A stretch of DNA of 64,000 nt from Vibrio sp. HI00D65 (GTDB taxonomy: Bacteria > Pseudomonadota > Gammaproteobacteria > Enterobacterales > Vibrionaceae): the NCBI RefSeq assembly GCF_001635455.1, contig NZ_LWEH01000214.1, positions 1 to 64,000 on the forward strand, in the 5' to 3' direction. The notes under the pieces were generated by a model, which worked only from the letters and a program-made list of their open reading frames with translations, searched no databases and was not told the DNA's origin. Shown in pieces: positions 27,803 to 37,991 of the stretch. How positions within the stretch are numbered: position 1 is the stretch's first letter; every line of letters starts with the position of its first letter. The position numbers were made by a program, and so were the translations under genes.

Positions 27803-27833
27803 AAAGCGCATAAGTCGTTGACTTATGCGCTTT
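27803..27833. terminator. Bidirectional terminator between ycgB and sohB
   Basis: A perfect 14-bp stem, AAAGCGCATAAGTC with GACTTATGCGCTTT, and a 3-nt loop, flanked by A and T tracts. It serves both converging units. Confidence 0.95.
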
Positions 27834-27875
27834 CCTTTTAAGCTTCTTGAGCGCTAGCGTCTTAAACGAACACTA

Positions 27876-28943
27876 TCAAACAATCGGCTTTTGACCGCGT
27901 TCAATCAGCTTCATCAGCACGCTATCTGCAGATTTACCTGCCACGCCTGCGAGCTTGTCCGATAGCTTTTTCTTCTGTACATAGTGAATCGCTAGTACTG
28001 TCTTATCTTTACATGCTTCAACAACTAGGTCATCAGAAGTGCGGATTTCATCCACCAGCCCAAGTTCATGAGCTTGCGTACCAAACCAGTGTTCACCCGT
28101 CGCCACTTTATCGAGATCAAGTACTGGGCGATGGTCGCGAATGAAGTCTTTGAATAGACCATGTGTCTCTTCTAGCTCTTCTTTAAACTTCTCACGTGCT
28201 TTATCGCTGTTCTCACCAAACATAGTCAGTGTGCGTTTGTACTCACCTGCTGTTAGCTGTTCGAACTCAATATCGTGTTTCTTAAGCAGTTTGTTAAAGT
28301 TTGGCAGTTGAGCAATCACACCAATAGAGCCAACGATAGCGAAAGGCGCTGACACAATTTTGTCTGCAATACATGCCATCATGTAGCCACCGCTTGCCGC
28401 TACTTTGTCTACCGAGATAGTCAGAGGTAGGCCAGCGGCTTTGATACGGTCAAGTTGAGAAGACGCCAAACCGTAGCCGTGAACCATGCCACCGCCAGAT
28501 TCAAGCTTAAGTAATACTTCATCACCTTCACGAGCAACAGCCAGAACCGCCGTTACCTCTTCACGTAATGAAGCCACTTCTTTCGCATCAATGCTGCCGT
28601 TAAAATCAAGAACGAATAGATGTGGTTCACGCTTGCTATCAAGCTCACCCTCTTTCGCTGCTTTTTTCACTTCTTTACCGCGTGATTTTACTTTCTCTTT
28701 TTCCGCTTTCTTTTCAGCTTTATCACGGGCTTTGATGAAAGCATCATCGTGTAGATGGTGCTCTAATTGTTCGATTGTCTGTTTATGGTATTCAGATAGG
28801 TTCGTGATTTCCAGCTCACCTTTAATCGCGCTTGATTTTCCACCCACAGATTTAGCAATGAATAAAATTGCGATGATGGCGATTACAACGGTCGCAATCT
28901 TGGCTAAAAACAAGCCATAGTCTAACAAAAATTCCAATGTCAT
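27876..28943 (-). CDS. sohB: Probable protease SohB
   Basis: A 355-residue inner-membrane serine protease of the signal-peptide-peptidase A (S49) family. One membrane segment lies at residues 8-29, then a Lys/Glu-rich linker, then the protease domain facing the periplasm. The nucleophile Ser is in VAASGGYMMA (near residue 190) and the general-base Lys lies in the TAGEYKRTLTMFGE stretch. It degrades membrane-linked peptides. It is divergent from yciK across a 137-bp gap. Confidence 0.94.
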   Translation of the reverse strand: MTLEFLLDYGLFLAKIATVVIAIIAILFIAKSVGGKSSAIKGELEITNLSEYHKQTIEQLEHHLHDDAFIKARDKAEKKAEKEKVKSRGKEVKKAAKEGELDSKREPHLFVLDFNGSIDAKEVASLREEVTAVLAVAREGDEVLLKLESGGGMVHGYGLASSQLDRIKAAGLPLTISVDKVAASGGYMMACIADKIVSAPFAIVGSIGVIAQLPNFNKLLKKHDIEFEQLTAGEYKRTLTMFGENSDKAREKFKEELEETHGLFKDFIRDHRPVLDLDKVATGEHWFGTQAHELGLVDEIRTSDDLVVEACKDKTVLAIHYVQKKKLSDKLAGVAGKSADSVLMKLIERGQKPIV

Positions 28944-29080
28944 ATCCCCTAATGTATGAATTAGTGTATTGTAACCATCTTGTCACGATTACCAAGAGTT
29001 TCTCATCATTCCTGCGGTTATCTGTGTGATTAAACATCAATGGAATGGCGAACATAATAAAAGAAAGAAGGATAAGCACA

Positions 29081-29821
29081 GTGGATTACCCAATCTCTAC
29101 AGATGCCCTCAAAGATAAAGTAATTTTGGTTACTGGTGCTGGTGCCGGTATTGGACGCCAAGCAGCACTAAGCTTCGCTCAACATGGCGCGACAGTTATT
29201 CTGCTAGGCCGCAATGTTAAAAACCTTGAATTTATTTACGATGAAATCGAAAGTGCTGGTTGCCCACAGCCTGCGATCATCCCATTAGATCTAAAAGGCG
29301 CGACAAAGCAGAACTACATTGATATGGCTGAAACCATTGAGTCACAGTTCGGTCGTTTAGATGGTCTACTACATAATGCTGGCGTTCTCGGTACTCTGAG
29401 CCCATTTGAGCAGATTGATGAAGAGACTTTTGATGATGTTATGCAGATCAATGTGAAGTCTGAGTTCTTGATGACTCAAGCACTTCTGCCTGCTCTTAAG
29501 AAAGCGGAAGCAGGTCGTATCGTATTTACGTCTTCTACCGTTGGCCACTCTGGCCGTGCATTCTGGGGCACTTACGCGATCTCTAAGTTTGCTACCGAAG
29601 GTATGATGCAAATCCTAGCGGATGAGCTTGAAGACACTAACATCCGTGTTAATGCGATCAACCCGGGCGGCACTCAAACACGCATGCGTGCAAAAGCGTA
29701 CCCAGGTGAAGATGCGAACAAGCTGAAAACGCCACTGGATATCATCCCACTCTACTTACACTTAATGAACCCAAGTGTGACAGACATTAATGGTCAATGT
29801 ATCGACGCTCAACCTAAGTAG
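29081..29821 (+). CDS. yciK: YciK family short-chain oxidoreductase
   Basis: A 246-residue NAD(P)-dependent dehydrogenase. The cofactor loop is TGAGAGIG (near residue 20), NAG follows at the end of strand 4 (LLHNAGVLG), and the catalytic Ser-Tyr-Lys set is in SSTVG and YAISK. Resemblance to E. coli YciK covers the full length, including NPGGTQTRMRA. The substrate is unknown. The start is GTG at 29081, with GAAGGA 8 bases upstream, in preference to an upstream ATG-led frame at 29045 whose extra residues match nothing. A terminator follows. Confidence 0.93.
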   Translation: MDYPISTDALKDKVILVTGAGAGIGRQAALSFAQHGATVILLGRNVKNLEFIYDEIESAGCPQPAIIPLDLKGATKQNYIDMAETIESQFGRLDGLLHNAGVLGTLSPFEQIDEETFDDVMQINVKSEFLMTQALLPALKKAEAGRIVFTSSTVGHSGRAFWGTYAISKFATEGMMQILADELEDTNIRVNAINPGGTQTRMRAKAYPGEDANKLKTPLDIIPLYLHLMNPSVTDINGQCIDAQPK

Positions 29822-29841
29822 TTGATATTATAATCAATCGT

Positions 29842-29870
29842 AAAAAGTCGCTTTAATAGCGGCTTTTTTT
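29842..29870 (+). terminator. Terminator after yciK
   Basis: AGTCGCT pairs with AGCGGCT (one G-U pair) across five bases, preceded by As and followed by six further Ts. Confidence 0.92.
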
Positions 29871-29923
29871 GAATCTAGATCAACCAACTAGCACTGACTT
29901 TCGTTAATTTTCATCATTTTGCT

Positions 29924-29966
29924 TTGCATCTTTTTCATTGTTAAATATACTGTATAGATATACAGG
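29924..29966 (+). promoter_or_regulatory. LexA-controlled promoter of imuA-imuB-dnaE2
   Basis: A perfect SOS box, CTGT-N8-ACAG, lies at 29950-29965. It overlaps a -10 hexamer TATACT (29946-29951) that has a -35 TTGCAT (29924-29929) at a 16-bp spacing. LexA bound here would block RNA polymerase directly. The box ends 11 bases before the imuA ATG, so the leader is very short. Confidence 0.92.
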
Positions 29967-29976
29967 TATTTTAATT

Positions 29977-30684
29977 ATGCATGAACTCATAAAAAACTTA
30001 CAAGACCGCCAGCTGATCTGGAAAGGGCTACAATCAACAACACTAGGAAGTACCACTTCAACAGGCTATCCGCAATTGGATAAACAGCTTGATGGTGGCT
30101 TTCCGACACACGGCGTTATTGAAGTTGAATCACAACAAGGGATCGGCGAACTACGCCTGCTTACACCCTATTTAGCTCAGCAAAACTCACAAAAACTGGC
30201 CATAATCATTAACCCGCCAGGGAAGATCTGTGCCGAGTTTTTTAGCAGCCAAGGAGTCGAACTTGATAACATCTTGGTGATCGAGCCTCAACGCGATCTC
30301 GATGCATTATGGGCTGCAGAGCAATGCCTCAAGAGTGGCGCTTGTCATTCTGTATTGTTATGGGGAGCCGATCTCGAAATCCACCAAACTAAGCGCCTGC
30401 AAGCTGCAAGTGAAACCGGTAAATGCCTGCAGTTTCACTTTAAATCCACCAGCCATAACCAGTTATCCCTACCCGTTTCTTTAAGCATGAAGCTCTCTTC
30501 TCATACTCAGGGAATAAGGGTTGAGGTAACAAAAAGAAGAGGCAGCTGGTCGTATGGTAGCTTTATTCTCGACATGACCCACAATTGGCCGTTGCTAACA
30601 GAAAAAATCATCAGCATCGACAGCTCACACCGTGCCTTGTCTGATAATACTGTGCTGGCTTTTCCTATTGCGAAGCAAGGCTAG
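29977..30684 (+). CDS. imuA: SOS mutagenesis protein ImuA
   Basis: A 235-residue RecA/SulA-like protein that begins the SOS mutagenesis cassette. The region STGYPQLDKQLDGGFPTHGVIEVESQQGIGELRLL matches the RecA-like core of the ImuA/SulA-related family. In related bacteria ImuA works with ImuB and DnaE2 in error-prone bypass of DNA damage. The ATG at 29977 is preferred to a TTG upstream because the LexA box and promoter occupy that sequence. imuB starts three bases after its stop. Confidence 0.88.
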   Translation: MHELIKNLQDRQLIWKGLQSTTLGSTTSTGYPQLDKQLDGGFPTHGVIEVESQQGIGELRLLTPYLAQQNSQKLAIIINPPGKICAEFFSSQGVELDNILVIEPQRDLDALWAAEQCLKSGACHSVLLWGADLEIHQTKRLQAASETGKCLQFHFKSTSHNQLSLPVSLSMKLSSHTQGIRVEVTKRRGSWSYGSFILDMTHNWPLLTEKIISIDSSHRALSDNTVLAFPIAKQG

Positions 30685-30687
30685 CGC

Positions 30688-32160
30688 ATGCTGTGGCTGT
30701 ATCTGCACTTTCCATCTCTGCAATTGGATACCTTGTTTAACTCAAGTGAATCGGACTCAAACAAAGAATTACATGCGCAACCCATTATCATCGTGGATGA
30801 AAAAGATCATCGTGTGCTACAAGCTAATCAAGCTGCACTGGAATCAGGCATCACACAGGGTATGGGGCTAGGGTCAGCGGCGGCGCTTTGCCATCATTTA
30901 CACGTTCACCCATACAGCATTGAGCTTGAGAAAAATAAACTGAAAGAGATAGCTCAATGGGCGTATCTGGTGACTTCCGACATGACCCTGTTGCCACCCA
31001 ATGGCTTATTGATTAAAGCTTCTAACATGCTATCGCTTTACGATGGGCTGGATAACTACTGGCATGAACTCAAAAGCCATATTGATGCTCTCAACATTAA
31101 GTTCAGTTTTGCCACAGGCTACTCACCGCTTTCTGCGATCCTTTTGGGCAAACAAGCGATCAATCAAGTTACAGACAATGTTCAAAAGATGAAGTCTTGG
31201 GTTAACCAACAAGCATTGAGTTCTAGTGAACTGCCGCCTAAGCAAGTTGAGCGATTAAATCGTGTCGGTATTAATATCATTGAAGAGCTATTGAAACTGC
31301 CTTTGCAAGAAGTCGCACGTCGCTTTGATATCGACTTGGTCAATTATGTTGGTCGCCTTAATGGGCAGTTCAAACACCCTATTGATTTCTATCACCCACC
31401 AGAAAGCTTCCAGCAATATCTGGAGCTGTTGTTTGATATAGAAAATATCCTATTTATCGAAAAGCCACTGCTGAAGTTATTGAATCAGCTGGAATGTTTT
31501 TTGAAGTTACGTGACAGAGTCGCGTTTGAGCTAATACTGACTTTGCACCTCAGGGATAAAGACGACCACCATGTCTCTTTCTATTCAGCACAGGGCGATT
31601 ACCTTGCTGAAAAATGGGCTAACCTTACCCATCTGACCTTAGAGTCACTCAAGCTCCCTTCCCCTGTTCAAGGGCTTACTCTCTCGTTAGCTCGTCATGG
31701 TGAGCCTCAAATGGCCTACCATGATCTTTTTGATGGCAATACTGGAACACTTGCTGCGTTAGATCTACTGTCACTGTTACAGGCAAAGCTCGGACAGGCA
31801 TGCATTCTAACACCGAAAATACAGCAGGATCCTAGGCCAGAGAAAGCCAATCAATATTTGCCTCCAACACTAAGTCATACGGCGAAAAAGGGGCTAGATC
31901 CACAAGAGCTCAATCAACAAGCCACAACAACTAACAACATTAACCAACAACGACTCAGGCCCAGTATTTTACTGCCAGAACCTGAAGCATTAACCGAAAA
32001 CGTCACCTTATCTCAGGGTCCTGAGCGTATTGTTTCTGGATGGTGGGATGGAGAGAAAATCATTCGTGACTACTTTATTGCTCACAGTGAAAACGGTCGA
32101 TGGCTATGGGTATTCAGAACACCCGATAAACAGTGGTTCTTACACGGCTTGTTCAGTTAG
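30688..32160 (+). CDS. imuB: Y-family polymerase-like protein ImuB
   Basis: A 490-residue relative of the Y-family DNA polymerases. The N-terminus MLWLYLHFPSLQLD replaces the usual metal-binding acidic residues, so it is expected to lack polymerase activity and to act as a hub that links DnaE2, ImuA and the beta clamp. The palm, helix-hairpin-helix (RLNRVGINIIEELLKLPLQEV) and little-finger parts follow in order. It is tightly coupled to imuA and lies 98 bases before dnaE2. Confidence 0.92.
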   Translation: MLWLYLHFPSLQLDTLFNSSESDSNKELHAQPIIIVDEKDHRVLQANQAALESGITQGMGLGSAAALCHHLHVHPYSIELEKNKLKEIAQWAYLVTSDMTLLPPNGLLIKASNMLSLYDGLDNYWHELKSHIDALNIKFSFATGYSPLSAILLGKQAINQVTDNVQKMKSWVNQQALSSSELPPKQVERLNRVGINIIEELLKLPLQEVARRFDIDLVNYVGRLNGQFKHPIDFYHPPESFQQYLELLFDIENILFIEKPLLKLLNQLECFLKLRDRVAFELILTLHLRDKDDHHVSFYSAQGDYLAEKWANLTHLTLESLKLPSPVQGLTLSLARHGEPQMAYHDLFDGNTGTLAALDLLSLLQAKLGQACILTPKIQQDPRPEKANQYLPPTLSHTAKKGLDPQELNQQATTTNNINQQRLRPSILLPEPEALTENVTLSQGPERIVSGWWDGEKIIRDYFIAHSENGRWLWVFRTPDKQWFLHGLFS

Positions 32161-32258
32161 TCAGTAAAACAGCTTTGTAAATCGCTCTTACCACTTGTTT
32201 CACTAAAACGCCCCTTTTTCAATCATGTTTACTCGCAATGATTAAGTGAGATTACGTT

Positions 32259-35200
32259 ATGTCTCAGCAATACTCAGAGCTTTTCTGCCAAAGTAATTAC
32301 TCCTTTCTTGAAGGAGCTTCACACGCGGAAGAGCTGGTTTTACAGGCCGATTTTTTACGTTACAAAGCACTCGCGGTCACTGATGAGTGCTCGGTCGCGG
32401 GTATCGTTAAAGTTCACTCTGCAATCAAGCAACACAAACTGTCGCTCAAGCAGATTGTCGGGAGCATGTTTTGGCTAAATGAAGAGTGTCAAGTGGTTTT
32501 GCTGTGCCCAAATAGGAAGGCCTATGCTGAACTGTGCCGTATTATTACTAACGCGAGACGCCGTAACAGCAAAGGACATTATCAGCTCTTTGAGTGGGAT
32601 CTCATGTCGGCTAAACACTGCTTCATTCTATGGCTTCCTCACCAAAAAACTGAAGATGCCCATTGGGGGCAATGGCTTTCACAACATCACTCAGGTCGAT
32701 TGTGGATTGGCTTACAACGACACTTAAAACAGACCGACCAACAGTACATCGATTACTGTGTAGAGTTGTCACATCATCATCACCTACCAATGACGGCTTG
32801 TGGCGGTGTGTTAATGCACAATGCTAACCGTCTGCCCTTACAGCACTCACTCACTGCAATTAAATACCAAAAGCCCATTACCGAGGTGGGTAGCCATCTG
32901 TTAGCGAATGCCGAGCGCTGTTTACGAAGCATCAATAAGCTCTCTCATATCTTTAAAACAGAGTGGCTAGAAGAAAGCAATCGCATCGCTGAGCTGTGTG
33001 ACTTTGATTTGGATAGCTTGCGATACGAATACCCAAGTGAGCTGCTCCCTCAAGGTGAAACTCCCATGAGTTATCTGCGCATGTTGGTCGAGAAAGGCAA
33101 ACAGGCTCGCTTCCCACAAGGTGTGCCTAGTGACATTCAACAGATCATCGATAAAGAGCTAGAGCTCATTGACGAGCTCGACTACCCTTTCTTCTTTCTT
33201 ACGATCCACGACATCGTCATGTTTGCCAAAAACCAGGGCATTCTTTATCAAGGTCGAGGTTCAGCGGCCAACTCTGTGGTTTGTTACTGCCTAGAGATCA
33301 CCTCGGTCGACCCAAGGCAGATCTCAGTGCTGTTCGAACGCTTCATCAGTAAAGAGCGTGATGAGCCGCCCGATATTGATGTCGACTTTGAGCATGAACG
33401 CCGCGAAGAAATCATCCAGTACATCTATAAAAAGTATGGCCGAGAACGCGCTGCGCTTGCTGCTACGGTCATTTCTTATCGCTTCAAAAGTGCAGTACGG
33501 GATGTAGGAAAAGCCTTGGGCCTGCAAGAAGCCCAGCTTGATTACTTCATTAAGAACACCAACCGCAGAGATAAAAGCCTAGGCTGGCAGGCTCAACTCA
33601 CGCTATTAGGGCTACAGCCTGACTCTTTAAAAGGCCAGCAGTTTATCCATTTGGTTAATGAAATCATCGGTTTCCCACGCCACCTATCTCAACATGTGGG
33701 TGGCTTCGTGATCTCCTCAGGCCCCTTGTATGAATTGGTGCCTGTCGAGAACGCGGCAATGCACGATCGCACTATTATTCAATGGGATAAGGATGATCTT
33801 GAGACTCTGGGGCTGCTTAAGGTTGATGTGCTCGCACTCGGTATGCTGTCAGCAATTCGAAAGTGTTTTGATCTGATCAAGCGTATTCATGGACGCTCGT
33901 TAACGATCGCAGAGATCACTCGCCTTAAAGATGATCCTCAGGTTTACGGCATGATTCAGAGGGCAGACACCGTTGGCATATTCCAAATTGAGTCACGAGC
34001 ACAAATGAGCATGCTGCCAAGGCTAAAACCAAGGACGTACTACGACTTAGTGATTCAAATCGCTATCGTGCGTCCAGGTCCGATTCAAGGTGACATGGTG
34101 CACCCTTATCTCAAGCGTCGTGATGGTATTGAGCCAATCAGCTACCCCTCGAAAGAGGTTGAATCCGTCCTATCACGCACTATGGGAGTACCTATATTCC
34201 AAGAGCAAGTGATAAAACTCGCTATGGCCGCCGCAGGGTTTACAGGTGGTGAGGCGGATAAGCTCAGACGTGCGATGGCCGCTTGGAAGAAAAACGGCAA
34301 CGTATTTAAATTTAAAACCAAGCTCATTGAAGGCATGCAGAAGCGAGGCTATGACATTGAGTTTGCTGAGCAAATCTTTAAACAGATATGCGGCTTTGGT
34401 GAATACGGTTTCCCGGAAAGTCATTCCGCTTCGTTTGCAGTACTCGCGTATTGTTCAGCTTGGCTAAAATGCTATTACCCAGAGTGCTTCTACGCCTCCT
34501 TGCTGAACAGTCAACCTATGGGGTTCTATAGCCCATCACAATTGGTACAAGATGCTCAGCGACATAATGTGGCGATACTCCCAGTATGCGTAAATTCCTC
34601 TCAAGACAATCACACGGTTGTCTCTCAGCAAAATGGTTTAGCAATACGTTTAGGAATGAGACAAATCAAAGGCTTGAGTGAACATGGAATCCAGAGTGTA
34701 CTCGCTAACCGACCCCATTCGGGTTATCGCCACCCTAGCCAGGTAAAGCAGTTATCAATCAATAAGAAAGACATTGAGCTAATTGCCTCAGCGAATGCGC
34801 TGCACAACGTTTCAGGTGACCGCTTTCAAACTCGCTGGGCGATAATGGACTCGGCCTCTGATCTACCCTTGTTTAGTCAAATCGATGACAGCTTTGGAAA
34901 GGGTCATGACGAACAAGGATTGCAGCAACCCAGCGAGATGCAGGATTTACTTGAGGATTTCACCAGTGTTGGGATCTCCTTGAATAAGCACCCCATCACG
35001 TTACTGGAAGAAGCCAACCGATTAGGTCGATTCACTCATATGAAAGACTTAAAACAACAACGACACAAGTCCATGGTCACCGTTGTTGGCCTTGTGACAG
35101 GCAAGCAATCACCCGGAACCGCAGCTGGCGTCACCTTTGTCACACTGGAAGATAATACGGGCAATATTAACGTGGTGGTATGGGGAACCACAGCACGTGC

Positions 35201-35351
35201 TCAACAGCAAGCGTACCTCACAGCTAAGGCGTTAAAGGTGCAAGGCATCCTAGAAAAAGAAGGTGAAGTGATACATGTGATTGCTGGGAAGCTTATCGAT
35301 ATTACCGATGAAATCGTTGGCTTAAAGACCAAGTCGCGAGACTTTCATTAA
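32259..35351 (+). CDS. dnaE2: Error-prone DNA polymerase DnaE2
   Basis: A 1030-residue C-family polymerase alpha subunit, somewhat shorter than replicative DnaE as is usual for DnaE2. The N-terminal PHP domain begins YSELFCQSNYSFLEGAS. The catalytic aspartates are in PPDIDVDFEH, and the GRGSAANS motif precedes them. A C-terminal OB fold (VTVVGLVTGKQSPGTAAGVTFVTLED) follows the helix-hairpin-helix. It carries out damage-induced mutagenic synthesis. It is the last gene of the LexA-controlled cassette. Confidence 0.97.
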   Translation: MSQQYSELFCQSNYSFLEGASHAEELVLQADFLRYKALAVTDECSVAGIVKVHSAIKQHKLSLKQIVGSMFWLNEECQVVLLCPNRKAYAELCRIITNARRRNSKGHYQLFEWDLMSAKHCFILWLPHQKTEDAHWGQWLSQHHSGRLWIGLQRHLKQTDQQYIDYCVELSHHHHLPMTACGGVLMHNANRLPLQHSLTAIKYQKPITEVGSHLLANAERCLRSINKLSHIFKTEWLEESNRIAELCDFDLDSLRYEYPSELLPQGETPMSYLRMLVEKGKQARFPQGVPSDIQQIIDKELELIDELDYPFFFLTIHDIVMFAKNQGILYQGRGSAANSVVCYCLEITSVDPRQISVLFERFISKERDEPPDIDVDFEHERREEIIQYIYKKYGRERAALAATVISYRFKSAVRDVGKALGLQEAQLDYFIKNTNRRDKSLGWQAQLTLLGLQPDSLKGQQFIHLVNEIIGFPRHLSQHVGGFVISSGPLYELVPVENAAMHDRTIIQWDKDDLETLGLLKVDVLALGMLSAIRKCFDLIKRIHGRSLTIAEITRLKDDPQVYGMIQRADTVGIFQIESRAQMSMLPRLKPRTYYDLVIQIAIVRPGPIQGDMVHPYLKRRDGIEPISYPSKEVESVLSRTMGVPIFQEQVIKLAMAAAGFTGGEADKLRRAMAAWKKNGNVFKFKTKLIEGMQKRGYDIEFAEQIFKQICGFGEYGFPESHSASFAVLAYCSAWLKCYYPECFYASLLNSQPMGFYSPSQLVQDAQRHNVAILPVCVNSSQDNHTVVSQQNGLAIRLGMRQIKGLSEHGIQSVLANRPHSGYRHPSQVKQLSINKKDIELIASANALHNVSGDRFQTRWAIMDSASDLPLFSQIDDSFGKGHDEQGLQQPSEMQDLLEDFTSVGISLNKHPITLLEEANRLGRFTHMKDLKQQRHKSMVTVVGLVTGKQSPGTAAGVTFVTLEDNTGNINVVVWGTTARAQQQAYLTAKALKVQGILEKEGEVIHVIAGKLIDITDEIVGLKTKSRDFH

Positions 35352-35392
35352 TAACCCAGCCCACTGTTTTATATCGGTTAGTAAAAAACGAA

Positions 35393-35418
35393 AAAGGGAA
35401 GCATCTGCCTCCCTTTAT
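35393..35418 (+). terminator. Terminator after dnaE2
   Basis: AAAGGGAAGC pairs with GCCTCCCTTT (one mismatch) across a 4-5 nt loop. From 35419 to 35664 nothing else was recognised. Confidence 0.75.
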
Positions 35419-35664
35419 TTCAAATTGTTGAGTTATACCTCAACGCCAGCTTCCGTACGTCTTTTCTTAAGTTCCCTGTATAGTAATAAGCTTAAAGTCA
35501 TAACAACTTTAGACGTTAGCCATATCATTAAGAGGAACTACCTAAATTGTGCGTGAAAAGTTACGTGAGTAGTTGAGCATATTTTGTTACGAGAAATATA
35601 CTGCATCAACAAAAGCAAACATTTTCCATAAGTTCACCCAAAAAAGAATGGATATCGGTATAAA

Positions 35665-36606
35665 TCACAAAATCTGACGTATACGCTCTTGAGTTACCTC
35701 AACCAACAAGTCTGGCTGGAACTTAGAAATGAAGCGGTTACACCCTACTTTTTCCACCATTGCTTCATTAAAACTTCCGCTTAATGAGGTATTTAGTGTA
35801 ATAAACAGGTCGTGCATTCTTGGGTCAGAGCGCACTTCATGAGTCAGTTTGTAGCCATCCATCTCAGGCATTTCAGCATCAGTAATCATCAATAGTATTT
35901 CTTGATTGATGTCTTTGCCTTCATCACACCAGCCCTTAAGTAAATTCAGAGCTTCTAAGCCGTCACAACATTCAATAATGTTCAAACCTAATTGCGACAA
36001 GGTGCCTTTGATTTGGTTACGCGCGGTTGAAGAATCATCAACGATAAGTACATTACGCCCTATCATCTCTTGGGCTAACTGCTCATCTAAGACACCTTCA
36101 GAGATCGATACATCGTAATCGATGATCTCGGCCAATACCTTTTCAACGTCGATAATCTCAACGATTTTGTGCTGACCTTCTTCTTGAATATGCGTGATAG
36201 CGGTTAAGTAATTGGCACGACCTGTTGTCTTTGGTGGCGGCTGAATCTCTGTCCACATTGTATTGACGATATTACGAACTTGCCCAACCAAAAAGCCTTG
36301 TACAGTTCGGTTGTACTCCGTAATGATCAAATTGCTCTCTTGCGATTCAGCACGCGATGGCGGAAAGCCAATAGCACTACGCAGATCGATCACAGGCACA
36401 GATTCGCCTCGCAAAGAAGCTACACCCGTAATGTGATGATGAGACCCAGGTAAACGAGTAAGCACCGGCACTTTTAGCACTTCTTTAACTTTAAATACGT
36501 TAATCGCAAATAATTGACGACTATTTAAGCTGAATAACAAGAGCTCCAGACGGTTTTCACCAACCAGTTTCGTTCTCTGATCAACCGAATTTAAAACGCC
36601 AGACAT
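35665..36606 (-). CDS. cheV: Chemotaxis protein CheV
   Basis: A 313-residue coupling protein. The N-terminal CheW domain (about 20-170) contains VASLRGESVPVIDL. The C-terminal response-regulator receiver domain (about 185-305) has acidic VLIVDDSS, the phospho-acceptor Asp in MITDAEMPEMDG and the conserved Lys in ISKFQP. It links chemoreceptors to CheA and is tuned by phosphorylation. The ATG at 36606 has AAGGTG upstream; six more in-frame residues before it are not needed. It is a lone leftward gene. Confidence 0.95.
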   Translation of the reverse strand: MSGVLNSVDQRTKLVGENRLELLLFSLNSRQLFAINVFKVKEVLKVPVLTRLPGSHHHITGVASLRGESVPVIDLRSAIGFPPSRAESQESNLIITEYNRTVQGFLVGQVRNIVNTMWTEIQPPPKTTGRANYLTAITHIQEEGQHKIVEIIDVEKVLAEIIDYDVSISEGVLDEQLAQEMIGRNVLIVDDSSTARNQIKGTLSQLGLNIIECCDGLEALNLLKGWCDEGKDINQEILLMITDAEMPEMDGYKLTHEVRSDPRMHDLFITLNTSLSGSFNEAMVEKVGCNRFISKFQPDLLVEVTQERIRQIL

Positions 36607-36773
36607 ACAACACCTTAGTGACAAATAATTACTGAGGCTACAATAGCCTACTTCAATGGGTTAAAGCAAAGCGCTAATGCACAGAATGCTTAAACTAAGT
36701 ACAACAAATGCTGTTATACAAAGCTTAAGTATATGGAAAGGTTCGAGGGAGGGCTAAAAGAAGAGAAAAAGAG

Positions 36774-37991
36774 TTAGCCTTCAATAACTTTCATTAACAA
36801 CTGACCGTCGTAAAGGGCTTGCTTGATAAGCGCAGCACCAGGCATCGTTGCTTGTTTGTAGAATCGAGATTCCACCAGCTCTAAGTCTTGATGGTAAACC
36901 GACAAGCTCTGCTCTTCGATACACTTCTGAATCGCAGGGTACAGGACGCTCTTGGCTTGGTTGATAACACCACCGACTAAGATTTTCTCTGGGTTGAACA
37001 AGTTAATCACAATAGCAATTGCTGAGCCTAGGTAACGACCTAACTGTTCAATCACTTCTACCGCCAGCGGATCACCATCAGCCGCAGCAGCACAGATTTG
37101 TTCAATCGTGACATCTTCAAAAGCTGTCAAGGTGGATTCCTCACCATTGGCTAGACGCTCTTTCACTTGCTCACGAATCGCCTGTGAACTCGCGACCGTC
37201 TCTAGGCAGCCTCGGTTACCACAATGACACAGTTTGCCTTCCTTATCGATTTGGATATGCCCCAGTTCACCGATGTTACCGTGACGACCTTGCAAAACGC
37301 GGCCATCAAGGATTATCCCGGCACCTAAGCCGTGGTGAATGGAGATTAAGACAGAATTATCATTGTCTTGAGAGTTACCAAACAGCTTCTCAGCTAATGC
37401 CCAAGCGCGAGTATCATTGGCAATGAAAACCGGCAAACCCGTTTCTTTGAAGATCTCAGGACCCAGAGCTAAATTTTCGACATTGTAATGTGGCATTTGC
37501 AACACAATACCCTGCTCTGAATTCACAAGGCCAGGGAGCGTGATCGCAATACTGGTTACCCTGTCGAGCTGCTCAGCATAAGTTTGGAAGAATTCGTCGA
37601 TTTCGTGAAGAAGACGCGCAAGCACATCATCTTGGTCGCGTTCGTGAATGTCGATCTTAGTATCGATAAGTACATCGCCACCCAATTCATGAAGCGCGAT
37701 AGTAAGATACCCACGTCCAAGACGCATCGACAAGAACTGCCAACCTTCATTGTTGGTTTGCAAGCCCACAGCGGGACGTCCACGAGTTGTGGCTTCTTGA
37801 ACCGTCGTTTCGTGGATAAGGTGAGCTTCCATGAGTTCACGGGTAATTTTGGTAATACTCGCCGGAGCCAACTCACTTTGTTTGGACAGATCGATACGAG
37901 AAATAGGACCTTTAAGGTCAATTAGTTTATATACACGACCAGCATTGACCTGTTTGATATGATCAATATGGCCCGGTTGAGCCATGTACAT
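36774..37991 (-). CDS. mlc: ROK-family transcriptional repressor Mlc
   Basis: A 405-residue repressor. The N-terminal winged helix (QPGHIDHIKQVNAGRVYKLI, then SRIDLSKQSELAPASITKI) matches E. coli Mlc closely. The ROK domain has the zinc site GHIQID...CHCGNRGCLE. In E. coli Mlc represses ptsG and other PTS genes and is released when unphosphorylated PtsG sequesters it in the membrane. Here ptsG is only 5 kb away. GGAG lies 6 bases before the first ATG. It is divergent from pykA. Confidence 0.9.
   Translation of the reverse strand: MYMAQPGHIDHIKQVNAGRVYKLIDLKGPISRIDLSKQSELAPASITKITRELMEAHLIHETTVQEATTRGRPAVGLQTNNEGWQFLSMRLGRGYLTIALHELGGDVLIDTKIDIHERDQDDVLARLLHEIDEFFQTYAEQLDRVTSIAITLPGLVNSEQGIVLQMPHYNVENLALGPEIFKETGLPVFIANDTRAWALAEKLFGNSQDNDNSVLISIHHGLGAGIILDGRVLQGRHGNIGELGHIQIDKEGKLCHCGNRGCLETVASSQAIREQVKERLANGEESTLTAFEDVTIEQICAAAADGDPLAVEVIEQLGRYLGSAIAIVINLFNPEKILVGGVINQAKSVLYPAIQKCIEEQSLSVYHQDLELVESRFYKQATMPGAALIKQALYDGQLLMKVIEG

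Noticed and set aside
28486..28920. 144-codon Ser/Arg-rich frame opposite sohB
   Set aside because: Antisense shadow of a well-supported protease gene.
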